64,000 nucleotides of DNA, taken from the NCBI GenBank assembly GCA_021397835.1, contig JAJFZO010000396.1:62001-126000 (forward strand), given 5' to 3'. The notes below the pieces were generated by a model. That model saw only the letters and a list, made by a program, of their open reading frames with translations, did no database searches and was not told where the DNA came from. Of this stretch, positions 63,801 to 64,000 are shown in pieces. A program made the translations under genes and the position numbers. Origin of the DNA: Moringa oleifera (lineage: Eukaryota > Streptophyta > Magnoliopsida > Brassicales > Moringaceae). The stretch's first letter is position 1. Each line of letters begins with the position of its first letter.

Positions 63801-64000
63801 CCTTCAAAATATAAAAAAGTTGAACAAAATTATGCTAGTGGAGTCTGTATAGGTTTTTTGGAAAATGAGGAAGGACACTAAAGCTAAAGTGTTAAAGGAG
63901 TGTCGTCACCTCAACCTTGATTTCATCACTACTACACCTAGTAGTCCTTCTACCTTTCAAGCTATTTCAATAGTTTCTAACCCTGTAAAGAGCCCTTGTC
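60880..64000 (+). mobile_element. Tat/Ogre-like gypsy fragment, LTR-type block and leader ORF, cut by window end
   Basis: The box at 60885-61010 (GGTGTAATTGGTCACCATCT, then GAGTTGGTTACATTTGGAAA and GATTAGCACCCC) matches 39205-39345. The part 61700-62000 matches the reverse complement of 47500-47800. A T-rich region with CACATCAGCAGCATC-type repeats lies at about 62040-62440. An open leader frame of 80 codons begins at 63610 (MEKRNFEKVMKV) and, after one stop, continues with RKDTKAKVLKECRHLNLDF to the window end. The same two blocks occur in the 39-42 kb copy. Less damaged than that copy but not intact. Confidence 0.55.

Overview
The window is nuclear DNA of a flowering plant, probably a woody eudicot. 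It is AT-rich, its genes are sparse and intron-containing, and most of it is old, mutated transposable-element DNA. Gene content: an LEA_2/NHL-type membrane protein (minus strand, 493-1098); an intronless P-class pentatricopeptide-repeat protein (minus, 7107-8567); a three-exon DUF1218 four-helix membrane protein (plus, 22910-24129); and a seven-exon, non-processed pseudogene of the P-body decapping factor DCP5/LSM14 (minus, about 25708-36251). I saw no rRNA, tRNA or CRISPR.

Layout. 1-9 kb is genic. 9-22 kb holds an AT-rich foldback of about 0.5 kb, a decayed Ty3/gypsy gag-protease (10.2-12.3 kb), two imperfect tandem arrays, a 1 kb degenerate array built on the core CCAATTA, and a CACTA-type remnant coding for Transposase_24-like and Ulp1-like (C48) segments (16.9-19.9 kb). 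22.7-36.3 kb is the second genic block. It contains a complete but dead Ty1/copia element (30167-35142) inside intron 2 of the DCP5 pseudogene. 36.3-52 kb is a mosaic of gypsy fragments (Tat/Ogre-like by repeat architecture) with many local tandem arrays. 52102-59425 is a CACTA element whose two ends are visible. 59.7-64 kb starts another Tat/Ogre-like copy that runs off the window.

The clearest structural result is in the DCP5 pseudogene. All seven exons can be located from splice sites and reading frame. The copia element lies 5 nt into intron 2, so the duplicated 5-bp target is the splice donor itself. The Lsm-domain exons are still open, whereas the middle and C-terminal exons carry nonsense and frameshift lesions. 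The second notable structure is an intron of the 52-59 kb CACTA transposase gene that has expanded by seven 100-bp repeats, most ending in a splice-acceptor-like TTTTTCAG. I found no convincing new multi-gene system. The genes look independent of each other and the interest lies in how the repeats have acted on them. All identifications come from reading translations and motifs without database searches.
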